DNA of 64,000 nucleotides from Pseudoduganella ginsengisoli. Lineage in GTDB: Bacteria; Pseudomonadota; Gammaproteobacteria; Burkholderiales; Burkholderiaceae_D. The DNA lies in contig NZ_WNLA01000007.1 of the NCBI RefSeq assembly GCF_009720865.1, positions 62,001 through 126,000 of the forward strand, in the 5' to 3' direction. Below, in pieces: positions 1 to 8,448 of the stretch. Within the stretch, counting starts at the first letter, position 1. Each line of letters opens with the position of its first letter. The position numbers and the translations under genes were made by a program. The notes under the pieces are model-generated. The model had not been told where the DNA came from and did no database searches. It was given only the letters and a program-made list of their open reading frames with translations.

Positions 1-283
1 TTTGAACTTTTTCGCATTTTGATTCTCTAAGTTATAGCGCTTCAGGTCAGTCGTTAGACGCCGGGGTGCCAGCATCACCACGATTTTTCCAGTCTGCGGT
101 CGCCATAGGCGAGGTCGAAAGATATCCCGCAGAACTGAATAAGGCAGCAGGCATAGGCCAGCCGCCCCTCTCGGACGTGAGAGGCCAGCAGTGGGAGTTC
201 CCTCATTTCAGCAGGGGAAGACGTCAAGGCTCAGAATTATAGTGCAGTCATCAGCAAGCTCTGACAAGCGAGGTTAAAAATGC
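1..283. other. Non-coding stretch with strong RNA-like inverted repeats
   Basis: No convincing reading frame is seen here. CAGTCTGCGG (90-99) can pair with CCGCAGAACTG (127-137), enclosing a small hairpin TCGCCATAGGCGA (100-112). A second hairpin is CCTCTC (167-172) with GAGAGG (179-184). GACG at about 58-61 could close the whole with CGTC near 221-224. Such nested pairing suggests a structured RNA on one strand, or long 3' untranslated sequence after yraN. I could not match it to RNase P RNA, tmRNA, SRP RNA or a common riboswitch by their conserved motifs. 6S RNA is not excluded. Confidence 0.3.
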
Positions 284-640
284 TTACATTCCTTCAACTA
301 TGGCGTTTCGCAGCCACTGCAAGCTATCGCCATCGATGGCAATGACATCAAAGCGGCACGGGGGAAGTTTCTTATAGCGCAACAGGTAAAACTGCGCGGC
401 GCGCACCATGCGGCGCTGTTTGACCGGCGTCACGCTGGCCAGCGCGCCGCCGAAATCCCTGCTGTCGCGGCGGCGCACTTCGACAAACACCAAGTTCTGC
501 CAGTCTTGCATGATGAGGTCGATTTCGCCCACCTTGCAGCGGAAATTGCGTTCAACCAGCGTCAGACCGTGGCTGGACAAATACTCCAGCGCGCGGTCTT
601 CGCCCGCCTGGCCGTGCAGTTGGCGGCCGGTGGCGGTCAT
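284..640 (-). CDS. yraN: YraN family (UPF0102) endonuclease-like protein
   Basis: A 118-residue protein, the usual length for YraN/UPF0102. It has the family pattern: an N-terminal GQAGEDRALEYL helix, then VERNFRCKVGEIDLIMQD and LVFVEVRRR, the E...D...E-x-K/R arrangement of restriction-endonuclease-like folds. The cellular role is not established for this family; a nuclease fold is known, a substrate is not. It starts directly downstream of lpoA on the same strand with only one base between, so the two are almost certainly cotranscribed. In other proteobacteria the same order is commonly followed by a SIS-domain gene (diaA); none is visible in the 283 bases that remain before the window edge. 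Confidence 0.9.
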   Translation of the reverse strand: MTATGRQLHGQAGEDRALEYLSSHGLTLVERNFRCKVGEIDLIMQDWQNLVFVEVRRRDSRDFGGALASVTPVKQRRMVRAAQFYLLRYKKLPPCRFDVIAIDGDSLQWLRNAIVEGM

Positions 641-641
641 G

Positions 642-2330
642 TCAGGGTTGCTGGCTCAACGTCAGCGGTACGGGTACGCCATTTTTATAGACGGCTTGCA
701 ATTCGCGCCGCTCAAAACGGGCCGTGCCGTCGCCAAAGCTGACATTCAACTGGCCGGTTACCCCATCGAGGCGGAACTTGGCCGTGGGTTGGTCTTGCTG
801 GCGGGCGATTTCACGGGCCACACGGTACGCGTCAATACCCAGCGCATATAAACGCTCCATATCCGCATCCGGCTTGCGCTCGCTGCCGGGCGCCAGTTGT
901 GGATAGACCATGACAGCCGGATGGTCGCGCTGCAATTGCCACGGCATGTCCAGCAAGCGCACGCCATCCATTTCCGTGCCGGCAATTTGCCGTGAACGGC
1001 CCGGGTTCAGCGACGACGTGCCATAAATGGGGACATCGCCCAGCGGCGGCGCGGCCAGTGCGATGCGCAGCTGGCGGGTCTGGTCCGGGTCCAGCGCGGC
1101 AAAGACGACGGCGCCCGGTTCCATTTGCAGCTTGCCGCGCAGCGCCACCAGTTCGCCATCGTTGAGGTAGCCGTTGGCGGTGCTCAGTTCCACCATCTTG
1201 GCCGACAGGCCGACGCGCTGCCACTGCGCGGCAAACGCACCCGCACTGCGGCGCTGCCACGCCACGCTGCCGCCCACGACATAGGCTGTGGCGCCCGGCT
1301 GTTCACGGCTGGCCCAGTCCGCCATCTGGCGCGCTTCATCTTCAATCGACAAGCCGATCAGCATCATTTGTGGCGGCAACGATGCGGTATCGCGGTTATC
1401 GGGGTAATTCAGCGCAATCGTGGGTTTGGCGACTTTGCGGCTGTTCGCCACGGCGGAGACGGCCGAACGGGATAGCGGGCCGACTATCATGTCTTGCTGG
1501 GGCAGCGCTTCGGTATAAGACGCCAGCACATCCGGCGCCGCGTCACCGGTTTCAATCACGGACACTTCGACGCCTTGCCTGTCGCGCTCCCAGGCGGCCA
1601 GGAAACCCGCGCGCAGGGCTTCGGATGCCTGGCGCAACGCATCGGAACGCAATGGCAGCAGCAAGCCGATGCGGTAGGGGACGGCAGGCGCGCCTTGCTG
1701 GGTGGCGGCAGCTTTGGTTGCCAGGCTGCCCGGCGCGATGGCGGCGCCCGGCAGCGCCGCCCCGCCGGAAAGGCCGGACACGGTTGCAGTACCGGCGGCA
1801 ACCGTTGCCCGCGACGTGCCCGATGTACCCGATACACCGGACACACCGGAAACTCCCGAAACGCCGGATACTCCCGAAACACCGGACACGCCGGACGAAT
1901 TGCCGTTATCCGCGCCGCCAGCCTGATCTTCCTGCGTACCGGCAGCATTACCCTGCTGAGGCGATCCATGCGCGTCCGAACTGCCTGAACGGCCGTCCGC
2001 GCCGGATCCGCCAACCGTGTCCGGCTCAAGTGGCGTCACGTTTTCAACTTTCAGCCGCGGTTGCGCACTAGGCATGACGCCAGCCAGGTCAACCGGGAAC
2101 ACTTCCACCTCGGCAGGCGGCCCCATTTCACGGCGCGGGGCGGTCGAATATACAGGGGCAGGTTTGGGCAGCGGTACGGCTTTTGGTACGGGCGCACTTG
2201 TCACGGCAGGGCCGGACGCGCACAATGGGCCGCTTGTGCCGCAAGACATCTGCGGCATCGGCGAGTTGCAGGCGCTGGCGAGTCCGGCTACCAGGCAAAC
2301 CAGCAGCAATTTCACTTTTATCGGCAGCAT
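642..2330 (-). CDS. lpoA: LpoA-like penicillin-binding protein activator, lipoprotein
   Basis: A 562-residue protein. The ATG at 2330 was chosen because GGAG lies six bases upstream, and the protein then opens with a lipoprotein signal (MLPIKVKLLLVCLVAGLASAC, with the lipidated Cys at residue 21). A long low-complexity Pro/Ser/Gly/Ala linker follows, including nine or so Gly-Val-Ser triplets. The C-terminal two thirds (from about PYRIGLLLPLRS) has the periplasmic-binding-protein-like fold of LpoA C-domains (GPLSRSAV, YGTSSLNPG, GIDAYRVA). In gammaproteobacteria LpoA is an outer-membrane lipoprotein that activates PBP1A. Here that role is inferred from the domain and from the rsmI/yraN neighbours. 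The linker replaces the helical N-domain of E. coli LpoA. Confidence 0.8.
   Translation of the reverse strand: MLPIKVKLLLVCLVAGLASACNSPMPQMSCGTSGPLCASGPAVTSAPVPKAVPLPKPAPVYSTAPRREMGPPAEVEVFPVDLAGVMPSAQPRLKVENVTPLEPDTVGGSGADGRSGSSDAHGSPQQGNAAGTQEDQAGGADNGNSSGVSGVSGVSGVSGVSGVSGVSGTSGTSRATVAAGTATVSGLSGGAALPGAAIAPGSLATKAAATQQGAPAVPYRIGLLLPLRSDALRQASEALRAGFLAAWERDRQGVEVSVIETGDAAPDVLASYTEALPQQDMIVGPLSRSAVSAVANSRKVAKPTIALNYPDNRDTASLPPQMMLIGLSIEDEARQMADWASREQPGATAYVVGGSVAWQRRSAGAFAAQWQRVGLSAKMVELSTANGYLNDGELVALRGKLQMEPGAVVFAALDPDQTRQLRIALAAPPLGDVPIYGTSSLNPGRSRQIAGTEMDGVRLLDMPWQLQRDHPAVMVYPQLAPGSERKPDADMERLYALGIDAYRVAREIARQQDQPTAKFRLDGVTGQLNVSFGDGTARFERRELQAVYKNGVPVPLTLSQQP
1815..1895 (-). repeat. 9-bp minisatellite encoding (Gly-Val/Thr-Ser)n in lpoA
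   Basis: Nine tandem 9-base units, read on the minus strand as TCCGGCGTG, TCCGGTGTT, TCGGGAGTA and similar. They encode Ser-Gly-Val repeats and end in two Ser-Gly-Thr units. The units differ mostly at third positions, so the tract is fairly old or selected at protein level. It lies in the flexible linker between the lipid anchor and the folded domain of the LpoA-like protein. Unit number could vary without breaking the frame. Confidence 0.85.
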
Positions 2331-2341
2331 CCCAATCTCCA

Positions 2342-3241
2342 ATGACAGATCAAGCAACCAGCATTGCCACCCTGCCCGTCCTGGGCGAAGCAGCCAACCA
2401 GACCTATCCTATCGCAACATTGTATGTAGTGGCGACGCCCATAGGAAACGTTGCGGATATTAGTGTCCGGGCCTTGCATGTCTTGAGTTTAGTCAATGCG
2501 GTGGCCTGTGAAGATACGAGAAATACCGCGCAATTGCTGACCCGCTTCGGCTTGAACAAGCCCTTGATTGCCGCGCACCAGCATAACGAGCGGGAAGCCG
2601 CGGAAAGTTTGATTGCGCGTTTGCAGGCAGGGGAACGGATTGCCCTCGTGTCCGATGCGGGTACGCCCGCCGTGTCCGATCCGGGGGCGCGGATTGTCGA
2701 TGCCGTACGGGCCGCCGGGTTGCGCGTGATGCCATTGCCGGGTGCGTCGGCTGCCGTGACGGCCTTGTCCGCCAGTGGCCTCGTCAACGACCAGTTTCAT
2801 TTTGTCGGCTTCCTGCCATCGAAAGCGAAACAGCGCGAGACCACTTTGCAGCAATTGCGCACCGTGGCCGCCACGATGGTGTTTTATGAAGCGCCACACC
2901 GCATTGTTGAATGTGCGGAAGCGCTGGCAGCCGCGTTTGAGCCCACGCGTCAAGTCGTGTTTGCCCGCGAATTAACGAAATTATTTGAAGAGATCCACCG
3001 CTGCCCGCTGTCGGAAGCTGCGCAATGGCTGGCAGCGGATGCGCACCGGCAAAAAGGCGAATTCGTCGTGCTGGTGGAAGGCGCACCGCAAGCCAGCGAT
3101 GCGGAAGATGCTGAAGCGGAACGGATTTTGAACATTTTACTGGCGGAATTGCCTGTTAAACAGGCAGCGGCACTGACGGCGCAGATCACGGGTAAGAAGA
3201 AAAATGCGCTGTATGACCGGGCATTGCAAATTAAAGGTTGA
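2342..3241 (+). CDS. rsmI: 16S rRNA (cytidine1402-2'-O)-methyltransferase RsmI
   Basis: A 299-residue SAM-dependent methyltransferase of the tetrapyrrole-methylase fold that modifies C1402 in the 16S rRNA decoding centre. Family signatures are ATLYVVATPIGNVADIS near the N terminus, CEDTRNTAQLL, HQHNE, ALVSDAGTPAVSDPG and PLPGASA, with EAPHRI and FARELTK later. The ATG at 2342 gives the normal family length. The frame is open further upstream, but that part overlaps lpoA and looks like a shadow. The gene is divergent from lpoA with only 11 bases between the start codons, so its leader must lie inside lpoA coding sequence. Its stop codon overlaps the -35 box of the first tRNA-Pro gene. Confidence 0.95.
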   Translation: MTDQATSIATLPVLGEAANQTYPIATLYVVATPIGNVADISVRALHVLSLVNAVACEDTRNTAQLLTRFGLNKPLIAAHQHNEREAAESLIARLQAGERIALVSDAGTPAVSDPGARIVDAVRAAGLRVMPLPGASAAVTALSASGLVNDQFHFVGFLPSKAKQRETTLQQLRTVAATMVFYEAPHRIVECAEALAAAFEPTRQVVFARELTKLFEEIHRCPLSEAAQWLAADAHRQKGEFVVLVEGAPQASDAEDAEAERILNILLAELPVKQAAALTAQITGKKKNALYDRALQIKG

Positions 3242-3266
3242 CGCTCAGTCCAAGACCCGCTATAGT
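3238..3266 (+). promoter_or_regulatory. Promoter of first tRNA-Pro, overlapping the rsmI stop
   Basis: TTGACG (3238-3243), a 17-base spacer and TATAGT (3261-3266) form a near-consensus sigma70 promoter. The -35 box contains the TGA stop of rsmI (3239-3241). The mature tRNA begins ten bases after the -10 box, so the 5' leader is only a few bases. Confidence 0.8.
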
Positions 3267-3276
3267 CTTGCTTCTT

Positions 3277-3353
<77 letters not shown>

Positions 3354-3360
3354 AATTTAA

Positions 3361-3395
3361 AAGCCTGTGAAATGGAAACGTTTCACAGGCTTTTT
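3361..3395 (+). terminator. Rho-independent terminator after tRNA-Pro copy 1
   Basis: AAGCCTGTGAAA pairs with TTTCACAGGCTT across an eight-base loop, followed by a T run. It is homologous to the terminator of the second copy but carries a paired change in the stem. Confidence 0.9.
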
Positions 3396-3440
3396 CCTTT
3401 CCCGGCTTCAATAAAATATCGCTTATCCGCCGCCAGCTAT

Positions 3441-3469
3441 TTGACCAACGGGCTTGCAGCGGGTATGAT
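3441..3469 (+). promoter_or_regulatory. Promoter of second tRNA-Pro
   Basis: TTGACC (3441-3446), a 17-base spacer and TATGAT (3464-3469). Geometry is identical to the first tRNA promoter, with ten bases from the -10 box to the tRNA 5' end. The two genes are therefore independent transcription units. Confidence 0.8.
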
Positions 3470-3479
3470 GTGAACCATT

Positions 3480-3556
<77 letters not shown>

Positions 3557-3561
3557 AATTC

Positions 3562-3598
3562 AAAAGCCCGTGAAATCGCAAGGTTTCACGGGCTTTTT
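3562..3598 (+). terminator. Rho-independent terminator after tRNA-Pro copy 2
   Basis: AAAGCCCGTGAAA pairs with TTTCACGGGCTTT across an eight-base loop, followed by T residues. It has C-G where the first terminator has T-A at the same stem position. It may also serve the convergent AraC-type gene that ends at 3619. Confidence 0.9.
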
Positions 3599-3618
3599 CG
3601 TTTTCTGCTCATTCCCGG

Positions 3619-4548
3619 CTAAGCCAAGCGCCGCAAGTTTTCAATATCGCGCCGCGGCGGCGCGCCAAACAGCCGGCTATATTCGCGGCTGAATTGGGAC
3701 GGGCTTTCATAGCCGACGTGGAATGCTGCCGTGGACGCATCCAGGTGTTCCGCCAGCATCATGCGCCGCGCTTCGTTCAAGCGCAGCCATTTCTGGTATT
3801 GCAACGGGCTCATCGCCGTCAACAGGCGGAAATGGTGGTGGAATGTCGATGCGCTCATTTGCACGTGCGCGGCCAGCGCATCGATGCGCAGCGGACTCGC
3901 ATAGTGCGACTTCAGCCATTCGATCGCGCGGCCGATGCGGTGGCTCTGGCTGCCCACGGACGCAATTTGCCACAGGCGCGCGCCCTGGTCGCTCATCAGC
4001 AGGCGGTAGCAGATTTCCCGCTGGATCAGCGGCGCCAGCACGGGAATGGACGATGGATCGTCCAGCAATTCCAGCAACCGGGTAAATGCCGTCAACATGG
4101 CCGGCGTGGTTTCCCCCAGCATCATGCCGCTGTCGGCCTGCTGTTCGGACGGCGGCGCCATCCCGCTCTGCATCACGACTTCCGCCACCACCCGCAAGTC
4201 CAGCTTCATCACCACGCCCAGATAGGGCTTTTCCGGGCTGGCGTCGACCACGCGCATCATGGCCGGCAAATCCAGCGACGTAATCAGGAAACGCGTGATG
4301 TCGTAGTTATAGACGTTATCCCCCAGCAGCGCCTGTTTGGCGCCCTGCACGATCAGCGCCACGCTGGGTTCCACCATGCACGCCGCAGCCTGCGACGGTT
4401 CTTCGCGGCGGAAAAAAGTCAGGCCGGGAACCGGCGTCACGAACTGGCCGGCGCCGCGCGTCCAGCGTGCTACTGCGGCAGCCAGCGGCTGGCGCAGCGT
4501 TTCAATGGCGTTGGTGTCCTGGCGGGGGATATGGGCGAGCTGGTTCAC
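3619..4548 (-). CDS. AraC family transcriptional regulator (AraC_N type)
   Basis: A 309-residue regulator. The N-terminal half (about 30-190, with [21 protein letters not shown] and [10 protein letters not shown]) matches the AraC_N cupin-type sensor domain common next to oxidoreductase genes. The C-terminal 100 residues hold the two AraC helix-turn-helix motifs ([19 protein letters not shown], then [19 protein letters not shown]). It is divergent from the molybdenum hydroxylase genes, so it probably controls them. Two 9-bp direct repeats 21 bp apart in the intergenic region fit AraC-type binding. The inducer is unknown; an aldehyde or N-heterocycle substrate of the neighbouring enzyme is a guess. 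Confidence 0.9.
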   Translation of the reverse strand: MNQLAHIPRQDTNAIETLRQPLAAAVARWTRGAGQFVTPVPGLTFFRREEPSQAAACMVEPSVALIVQGAKQALLGDNVYNYDITRFLITSLDLPAMMRVVDASPEKPYLGVVMKLDLRVVAEVVMQSGMAPPSEQQADSGMMLGETTPAMLTAFTRLLELLDDPSSIPVLAPLIQREICYRLLMSDQGARLWQIASVGSQSHRIGRAIEWLKSHYASPLRIDALAAHVQMSASTFHHHFRLLTAMSPLQYQKWLRLNEARRMMLAEHLDASTAAFHVGYESPSQFSREYSRLFGAPPRRDIENLRRLA

Positions 4549-4607
4549 AAAAACTCCTGATTCAATGCTGCCGATGGTAATCCACCTTTATCCATCTGTG
4601 GCGGGCT

Positions 4608-4637
4608 TCACAGGATTAGGCAAAAAACTCACAGGAT
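4608..4637. promoter_or_regulatory. Candidate AraC-type operator, two direct repeats
   Basis: TCACAGGAT occurs at 4608-4616 and again at 4629-4637, a spacing of 21 bases (two helical turns), as expected for two AraC-family subunits on one DNA face. It lies between the divergent regulator (start 4548) and the iorA-like gene (start 4712). Confidence 0.5.
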
Positions 4638-4711
4638 CGTGCTATCGGTTCGCGCGTGGCGCGGACGAAAATGCAGACGCGAATACAGTCGGATACCTAC
4701 CAGGAGCTCCC

Positions 4712-5179
4712 ATGATCACTCTCGACATCAACGGCAAAGCGACCCGCGTCGACGCCGCCCCCGATACCCCGCTGCTGTGGGTATTGCGCGATACGCTGCA
4801 AATGACCGGCACCAAATATGGCTGCGGCATGGGCTTGTGCGGCGCGTGCACCGTCCACCTGGCCGGTGAACCGGTGCGCTCGTGCAGCACGCCCATCTCC
4901 GCCGCAGTTGGCAAGAAAATCGTCACGATTGAAGGCGTTGATCACGCAAAGACCGCCAAGGTGGCCAAGGTGGTGCAAGACGCCTGGCAAAAGCTCGACG
5001 TCGTGCAGTGCGGCTACTGCCAGTCGGGCCAGATCATGAGCGCCGTCGCGCTGCTGGAAAAAAACCGCAAGCCATCGGACGCCGATATCGACGCCGCCAT
5101 GGCCGGCAATATCTGCCGCTGCGCCACGTATGTGCGCATCCGCGCCGCCATTCATGACGCGGCCAAATCGCTGGCTTAA
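4712..5179 (+). CDS. iorA: [2Fe-2S] subunit of a molybdenum hydroxylase (IorA-like)
   Basis: A 155-residue two-cluster ferredoxin-type subunit. The plant-type cluster is at residues 38-60 ([14 protein letters not shown]) with its fourth Cys in PVRSCSTP. The second cluster has CGYCQSG and CRCATY in the C-terminal helical domain. It passes electrons from the molybdenum centre of the next gene product to an external acceptor. The closest named family known to me is isoquinoline 1-oxidoreductase alpha, although aldehyde dehydrogenases use the same subunits. AGGAG lies upstream of the ATG at 4712. It is separated from the large subunit by nine bases. There is no FAD subunit nearby, as expected for this two-subunit class. 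Confidence 0.92.
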   Translation: MITLDINGKATRVDAAPDTPLLWVLRDTLQMTGTKYGCGMGLCGACTVHLAGEPVRSCSTPISAAVGKKIVTIEGVDHAKTAKVAKVVQDAWQKLDVVQCGYCQSGQIMSAVALLEKNRKPSDADIDAAMAGNICRCATYVRIRAAIHDAAKSLA

Positions 5180-5188
5180 GGAGACACC

Positions 5189-7378
5189 ATGAACGCTCGT
5201 ATTGAAAACGCCAGCCGCCGCAACTTCCTGCAAGGCGCAGCAAGCCTGACACTGGCCCTGTACCTGCCGGGCGCGGTTGCCTCGGCTGCAAACGCTGCCA
5301 CTGCATCCGCCGCTGCGCCATTCGAGCCGAATGCCTTCCTGCGCATCGGCGCGGACGGCACAGTCACCGTGATTTCCAAGCACCTGGAAATGGGCCAGGG
5401 CACGTACACGGGCCTGGCCACGCTGGTGGCGGAAGAACTCGATGCCGCGTGGGCGCAAGTGCGCATTGAGGGCGCGCCTGCGGATGCGAAACGCTACAAC
5501 AACTTGCAGTGGGGCCCTGTGCAGGGCACGGGCGGCAGCACGGCCATGGCCAATTCGTGGGACCAGTTGCGCCAGGCCGGCGCATCGGCGCGCGCCATGC
5601 TGGTTGCGGCGGCGGCCCAGCAATGGCAAGTGCCTGCAGACAGCATCACGGTCAGCGAGGGCGTCGTCACGCATGCGCCGTCGCAGCGCAAGGCCACGTT
5701 TGGCCAGTTGGCGCAGGCGGCGGCAGCACTGCCGGTACCGGCCAGCGTCCAGCTCAAAGACCCAAAGGATTTCAAGCTGATTGGCAAGCGCGCGCCGCGC
5801 AAGGATACCGCCGCCAAGATCCGCGGCCAGGCCCGCTTTACGCAAGACGTGCATTTGCCCGGCATGCTGACCGCCGTGGTGGCGCACCCGCCCCGCTTCG
5901 GCGGCAAGGTGAAATCGTTTGACGCCAAAGCAGCCCTTGCAGTGAAAGGCGTGGTCAACGTGGCCGCCATTCCGTCCGGCGTGGCGGTGCTGGCCAAAGA
6001 CACGTGGAGCGCGAAGAAAGGCCGCGATGCCTTGCAAGTCGAATGGGATGACACGAACGCGTTCAAACTGGGCACGGATGACATCTTTGCGCGCTACCAT
6101 GAACTGGCGAAATCCCCCGGCGCAGTGGCCCGCAAGGAAGGCGATGCCAATGCAGCGTTTGCGGCGCCGGCGCGTGTGTTGCGCGCCGCGTATGACTTCC
6201 CATACCTGGCCCACGCGGCCATGGAACCCATGAATTGCGTGGTGCACCTGCAAAAGGACCGCTGCGATATCTGGAATGGCGAGCAATTCCAGACCATCGA
6301 CCAGGCCAAAGTGGCCGGCCTGCTGGGCTTGAAGCCGGAACAGGTAAATTTGAACATGCTGTATGCAGGCGGCAGTTTCGGCCGCCGCGCCAGCAAGGAT
6401 GCCGACTATATCCTGGAAGCCGTGCAAGTCGCCAAAGCCATCGATGGCAAGGCGCCCGTCAAGCTGGTGTGGCTGCGTGAAGACGACATGAAGGCGGGCT
6501 ACTACCGCCCGGCCTTCCACCATGCGCTGGAAGCCGCGCTCGATGCGCAGGGTAAGCTGATTGGCTGGCGCCACCGCCTCGTGGGCCAATCGATCCTGGC
6601 TAATACCGCATTCGCCGGCATGATCAAGGATGGCATTGATTTCGTGTCCGTCGAAGGGGCGGCCAACCTGCCGTACGCCATCCCCAACATGCTGGTGGAC
6701 TTGCACTCGCCGCAGGATATCGGCGTGCCGGTGCTGTGGTGGCGCTCCGTGGGTTCCACGCATACGGCCTATTCCACTGAAACGTTTATCGATGAAGTGG
6801 CAGCGGCGGCAGGCCAGGACCCGGTGGCATTCCGCCTGGCGCTGCTGGAACACCATCCGCGCCATGCCGCCGTGCTGAAACTGGCGGCGGAAAAAGCTGG
6901 CTGGGGTACGCCGCTGGCCAAGGGCGCCAATGGCGAACGGCGCGCACGGGGCGTGGCGGTGCACGAGTCGTTCAAGACGTATGTCGCGCAAGTGGCGGAA
7001 GTCACCGTCAAGCTTGACGGCAGCGTGGTGGTTGACCGCATTGTGTGCGCGGTCGATTGCGGCATCGCCATCAACCCGGACAACGTGCGCTCGCAAATCG
7101 AGGGGGGTGTGGGCTTTGCGCTGTCGGCTGCGCTGCAAGGCGCCATTACGCTCAAGGATGGCGTGGTGGAACAATCAAACTTCCACGACTATGCGCCGCT
7201 GCGCATCAACCAGATGCCGAAGGTCGACGTGCATATCATGCCGTCCGCCGAGAAGCCGACCGGTGTCGGTGAACCAGGCGTGCCGCCGGTGGCGCCGGCC
7301 GTGGCCAATGCGATAGCCGCGGCCACGGGCAAATACCTGCGCAACCTGCCGTTCAGCACGGATGCATTGAAAGCATAA
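5189..7378 (+). CDS. iorB: Molybdopterin-binding large subunit (IorB-like), Tat-exported
   Basis: A 729-residue molybdenum hydroxylase catalytic subunit. It opens with a twin-arginine signal (SRRNFLQGAASLTLALYLPG), so the enzyme is probably exported folded to the periplasm. Features include EMGQGTYTGLATLVAEEL, the GGSFGRR cofactor loop, HAAMEPMN and the catalytic Glu in GVGEPGVPP near the C terminus. The family hydroxylates N-heterocycles or oxidises aldehydes with water as oxygen source. The true substrate cannot be read from the sequence. A GGAG ribosome site precedes the ATG, and the gene is tightly linked to iorA and xdhC. Confidence 0.92.
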   Translation: MNARIENASRRNFLQGAASLTLALYLPGAVASAANAATASAAAPFEPNAFLRIGADGTVTVISKHLEMGQGTYTGLATLVAEELDAAWAQVRIEGAPADAKRYNNLQWGPVQGTGGSTAMANSWDQLRQAGASARAMLVAAAAQQWQVPADSITVSEGVVTHAPSQRKATFGQLAQAAAALPVPASVQLKDPKDFKLIGKRAPRKDTAAKIRGQARFTQDVHLPGMLTAVVAHPPRFGGKVKSFDAKAALAVKGVVNVAAIPSGVAVLAKDTWSAKKGRDALQVEWDDTNAFKLGTDDIFARYHELAKSPGAVARKEGDANAAFAAPARVLRAAYDFPYLAHAAMEPMNCVVHLQKDRCDIWNGEQFQTIDQAKVAGLLGLKPEQVNLNMLYAGGSFGRRASKDADYILEAVQVAKAIDGKAPVKLVWLREDDMKAGYYRPAFHHALEAALDAQGKLIGWRHRLVGQSILANTAFAGMIKDGIDFVSVEGAANLPYAIPNMLVDLHSPQDIGVPVLWWRSVGSTHTAYSTETFIDEVAAAAGQDPVAFRLALLEHHPRHAAVLKLAAEKAGWGTPLAKGANGERRARGVAVHESFKTYVAQVAEVTVKLDGSVVVDRIVCAVDCGIAINPDNVRSQIEGGVGFALSAALQGAITLKDGVVEQSNFHDYAPLRINQMPKVDVHIMPSAEKPTGVGEPGVPPVAPAVANAIAAATGKYLRNLPFSTDALKA

Positions 7379-7387
7379 GGAGCCGAC

Positions 7388-8398
7388 ATGGATTCCGCCG
7401 ATATCTCTGTGCTGAAACAGGCGCATGCCTGGTCCGCCGCAGGACATGACACCGCGCTGGTGACGGTGGCCGCGACGTGGGGTTCATCGCCCCGCCCTCC
7501 CGGGTCGCTGATGGCCATCCGCGCCGATGGCATGGTGGCGGGGTCCGTGTCGGGCGGCTGCATTGAAGATGACTTGATAGCCGGCGTCCATGAACGAGGA
7601 CTGGACGGCTTGTTCAATGGCCGCCCTGCCTTCGCCGTCCGGTATGGCATTGATGCCGATACGGCGCACCGTTTCGGCTTGCCGTGCGGCGGTACGCTGG
7701 AACTGGTGATTGAACGCGTGGGTCCCGGCACACGGCTGGCTGAATTGCTGGAAGCCTTGCAGGGGCGGGGCCTGGTGGCGCGCGAACTGCATTTGCCGTC
7801 AGGCCGCGTGACCTTGGGCGAGGCGGAAAGCTTCCGTGAAGTGGCGCTGGACGGCGACATGCTGACGATGGCGTTCGGCCCGCGCTACCGGCTGCTGGTC
7901 ATCGGCGCCGGGCAACTCAGTGCGTATCTGTGCCAGGTGGCGCTGGGACTGGGTTTTGACATCACCGTGTGCGATCCGCGCGACGAATATGCGCAGTCGT
8001 GGCACGTGCCGGGTGTGACGATGGTGCGCGGCATGCCGGACGATGTGGTGCTGGCCATGCAGCCGGATTGCAGCACGGCGGTGATCGCGCTGACGCATGA
8101 TCCCAAGCTGGATGACCTGGCTCTCATGGAAGCATTGCGCTCGCCTGCGTTTTATGTGGCGGCAATAGGTTCGCGCTTGAATAACGCGAAACGCCGCATG
8201 CGGCTGATGCAGCACTTCGGGCTGGAACATGAACAGCTGGACCGCTTGCATGGCCCGGCCGGGCTATATATCGGCAGCAAGACGCCGCCGGAAATTGCCC
8301 TGTCGATTTTGGCGGAGATGGTGGCCGCGAAGAATGGCGTGTCGCGCACCGTTAAAGGCTTGGCAGTGCAGGAAGCAAAAGTCGCATTGGCCGCGTAG
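7388..8398 (+). CDS. xdhC: XdhC/CoxI family molybdenum cofactor maturation protein
   Basis: A 336-residue XdhC-type chaperone with an N-terminal XdhC_CoxI domain (WSAAGHDTALVTVAATWGSSPRPPGS, SVSGGCIEDD) and a C-terminal Rossmann domain (LLVIGAGQLSAYLCQVALGLGF, YVAAIGSRLNNAKRR). XdhC proteins bind molybdenum cofactor, help add the terminal sulfur and insert it into the hydroxylase. It lies nine bases after iorB with AAGGAG before the ATG, so it is the third gene of that operon. A MocA-type cytidylyltransferase, often found with it, is not in the window. Confidence 0.92.
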   Translation: MDSADISVLKQAHAWSAAGHDTALVTVAATWGSSPRPPGSLMAIRADGMVAGSVSGGCIEDDLIAGVHERGLDGLFNGRPAFAVRYGIDADTAHRFGLPCGGTLELVIERVGPGTRLAELLEALQGRGLVARELHLPSGRVTLGEAESFREVALDGDMLTMAFGPRYRLLVIGAGQLSAYLCQVALGLGFDITVCDPRDEYAQSWHVPGVTMVRGMPDDVVLAMQPDCSTAVIALTHDPKLDDLALMEALRSPAFYVAAIGSRLNNAKRRMRLMQHFGLEHEQLDRLHGPAGLYIGSKTPPEIALSILAEMVAAKNGVSRTVKGLAVQEAKVALAA

Positions 8399-8434
8399 GG
8401 CGGGTTTGGCTCGGCGCCCCCGTAAAACCCGCCC
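8398..8434. terminator. Inverted repeat between convergent xdhC and liuE
   Basis: GGGCGGGTTT (8398-8407) can pair with AAACCCGCCC (8425-8434). It sits exactly between the convergent gene ends, suggesting a shared bidirectional stop. There is no good T run on either side, so the intrinsic-terminator call is weak. Confidence 0.4.
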
Positions 8435-8448
8435 GCCAACGGTACCGC

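Noticed and set aside
1..283. RNase P RNA gene
   Set aside because: The conserved GAGGAAAGTCCGG-type core and ACAGAA motifs are absent on both strands.
1815..1895. Possible CRISPR-like repeat
   Set aside because: Units are 9 bases, contiguous, in frame in a gene and without spacers.
2183..2341. Upstream start for rsmI at 2183
   Set aside because: The added residues overlap lpoA on the other strand and do not resemble RsmI; ATG at 2342 gives the family length.
4697..7174. An 825-codon open frame on the minus strand across iorA/iorB
   Set aside because: It is antisense to two clearly recognised genes, has no domain, and reflects G+C-rich codon bias.
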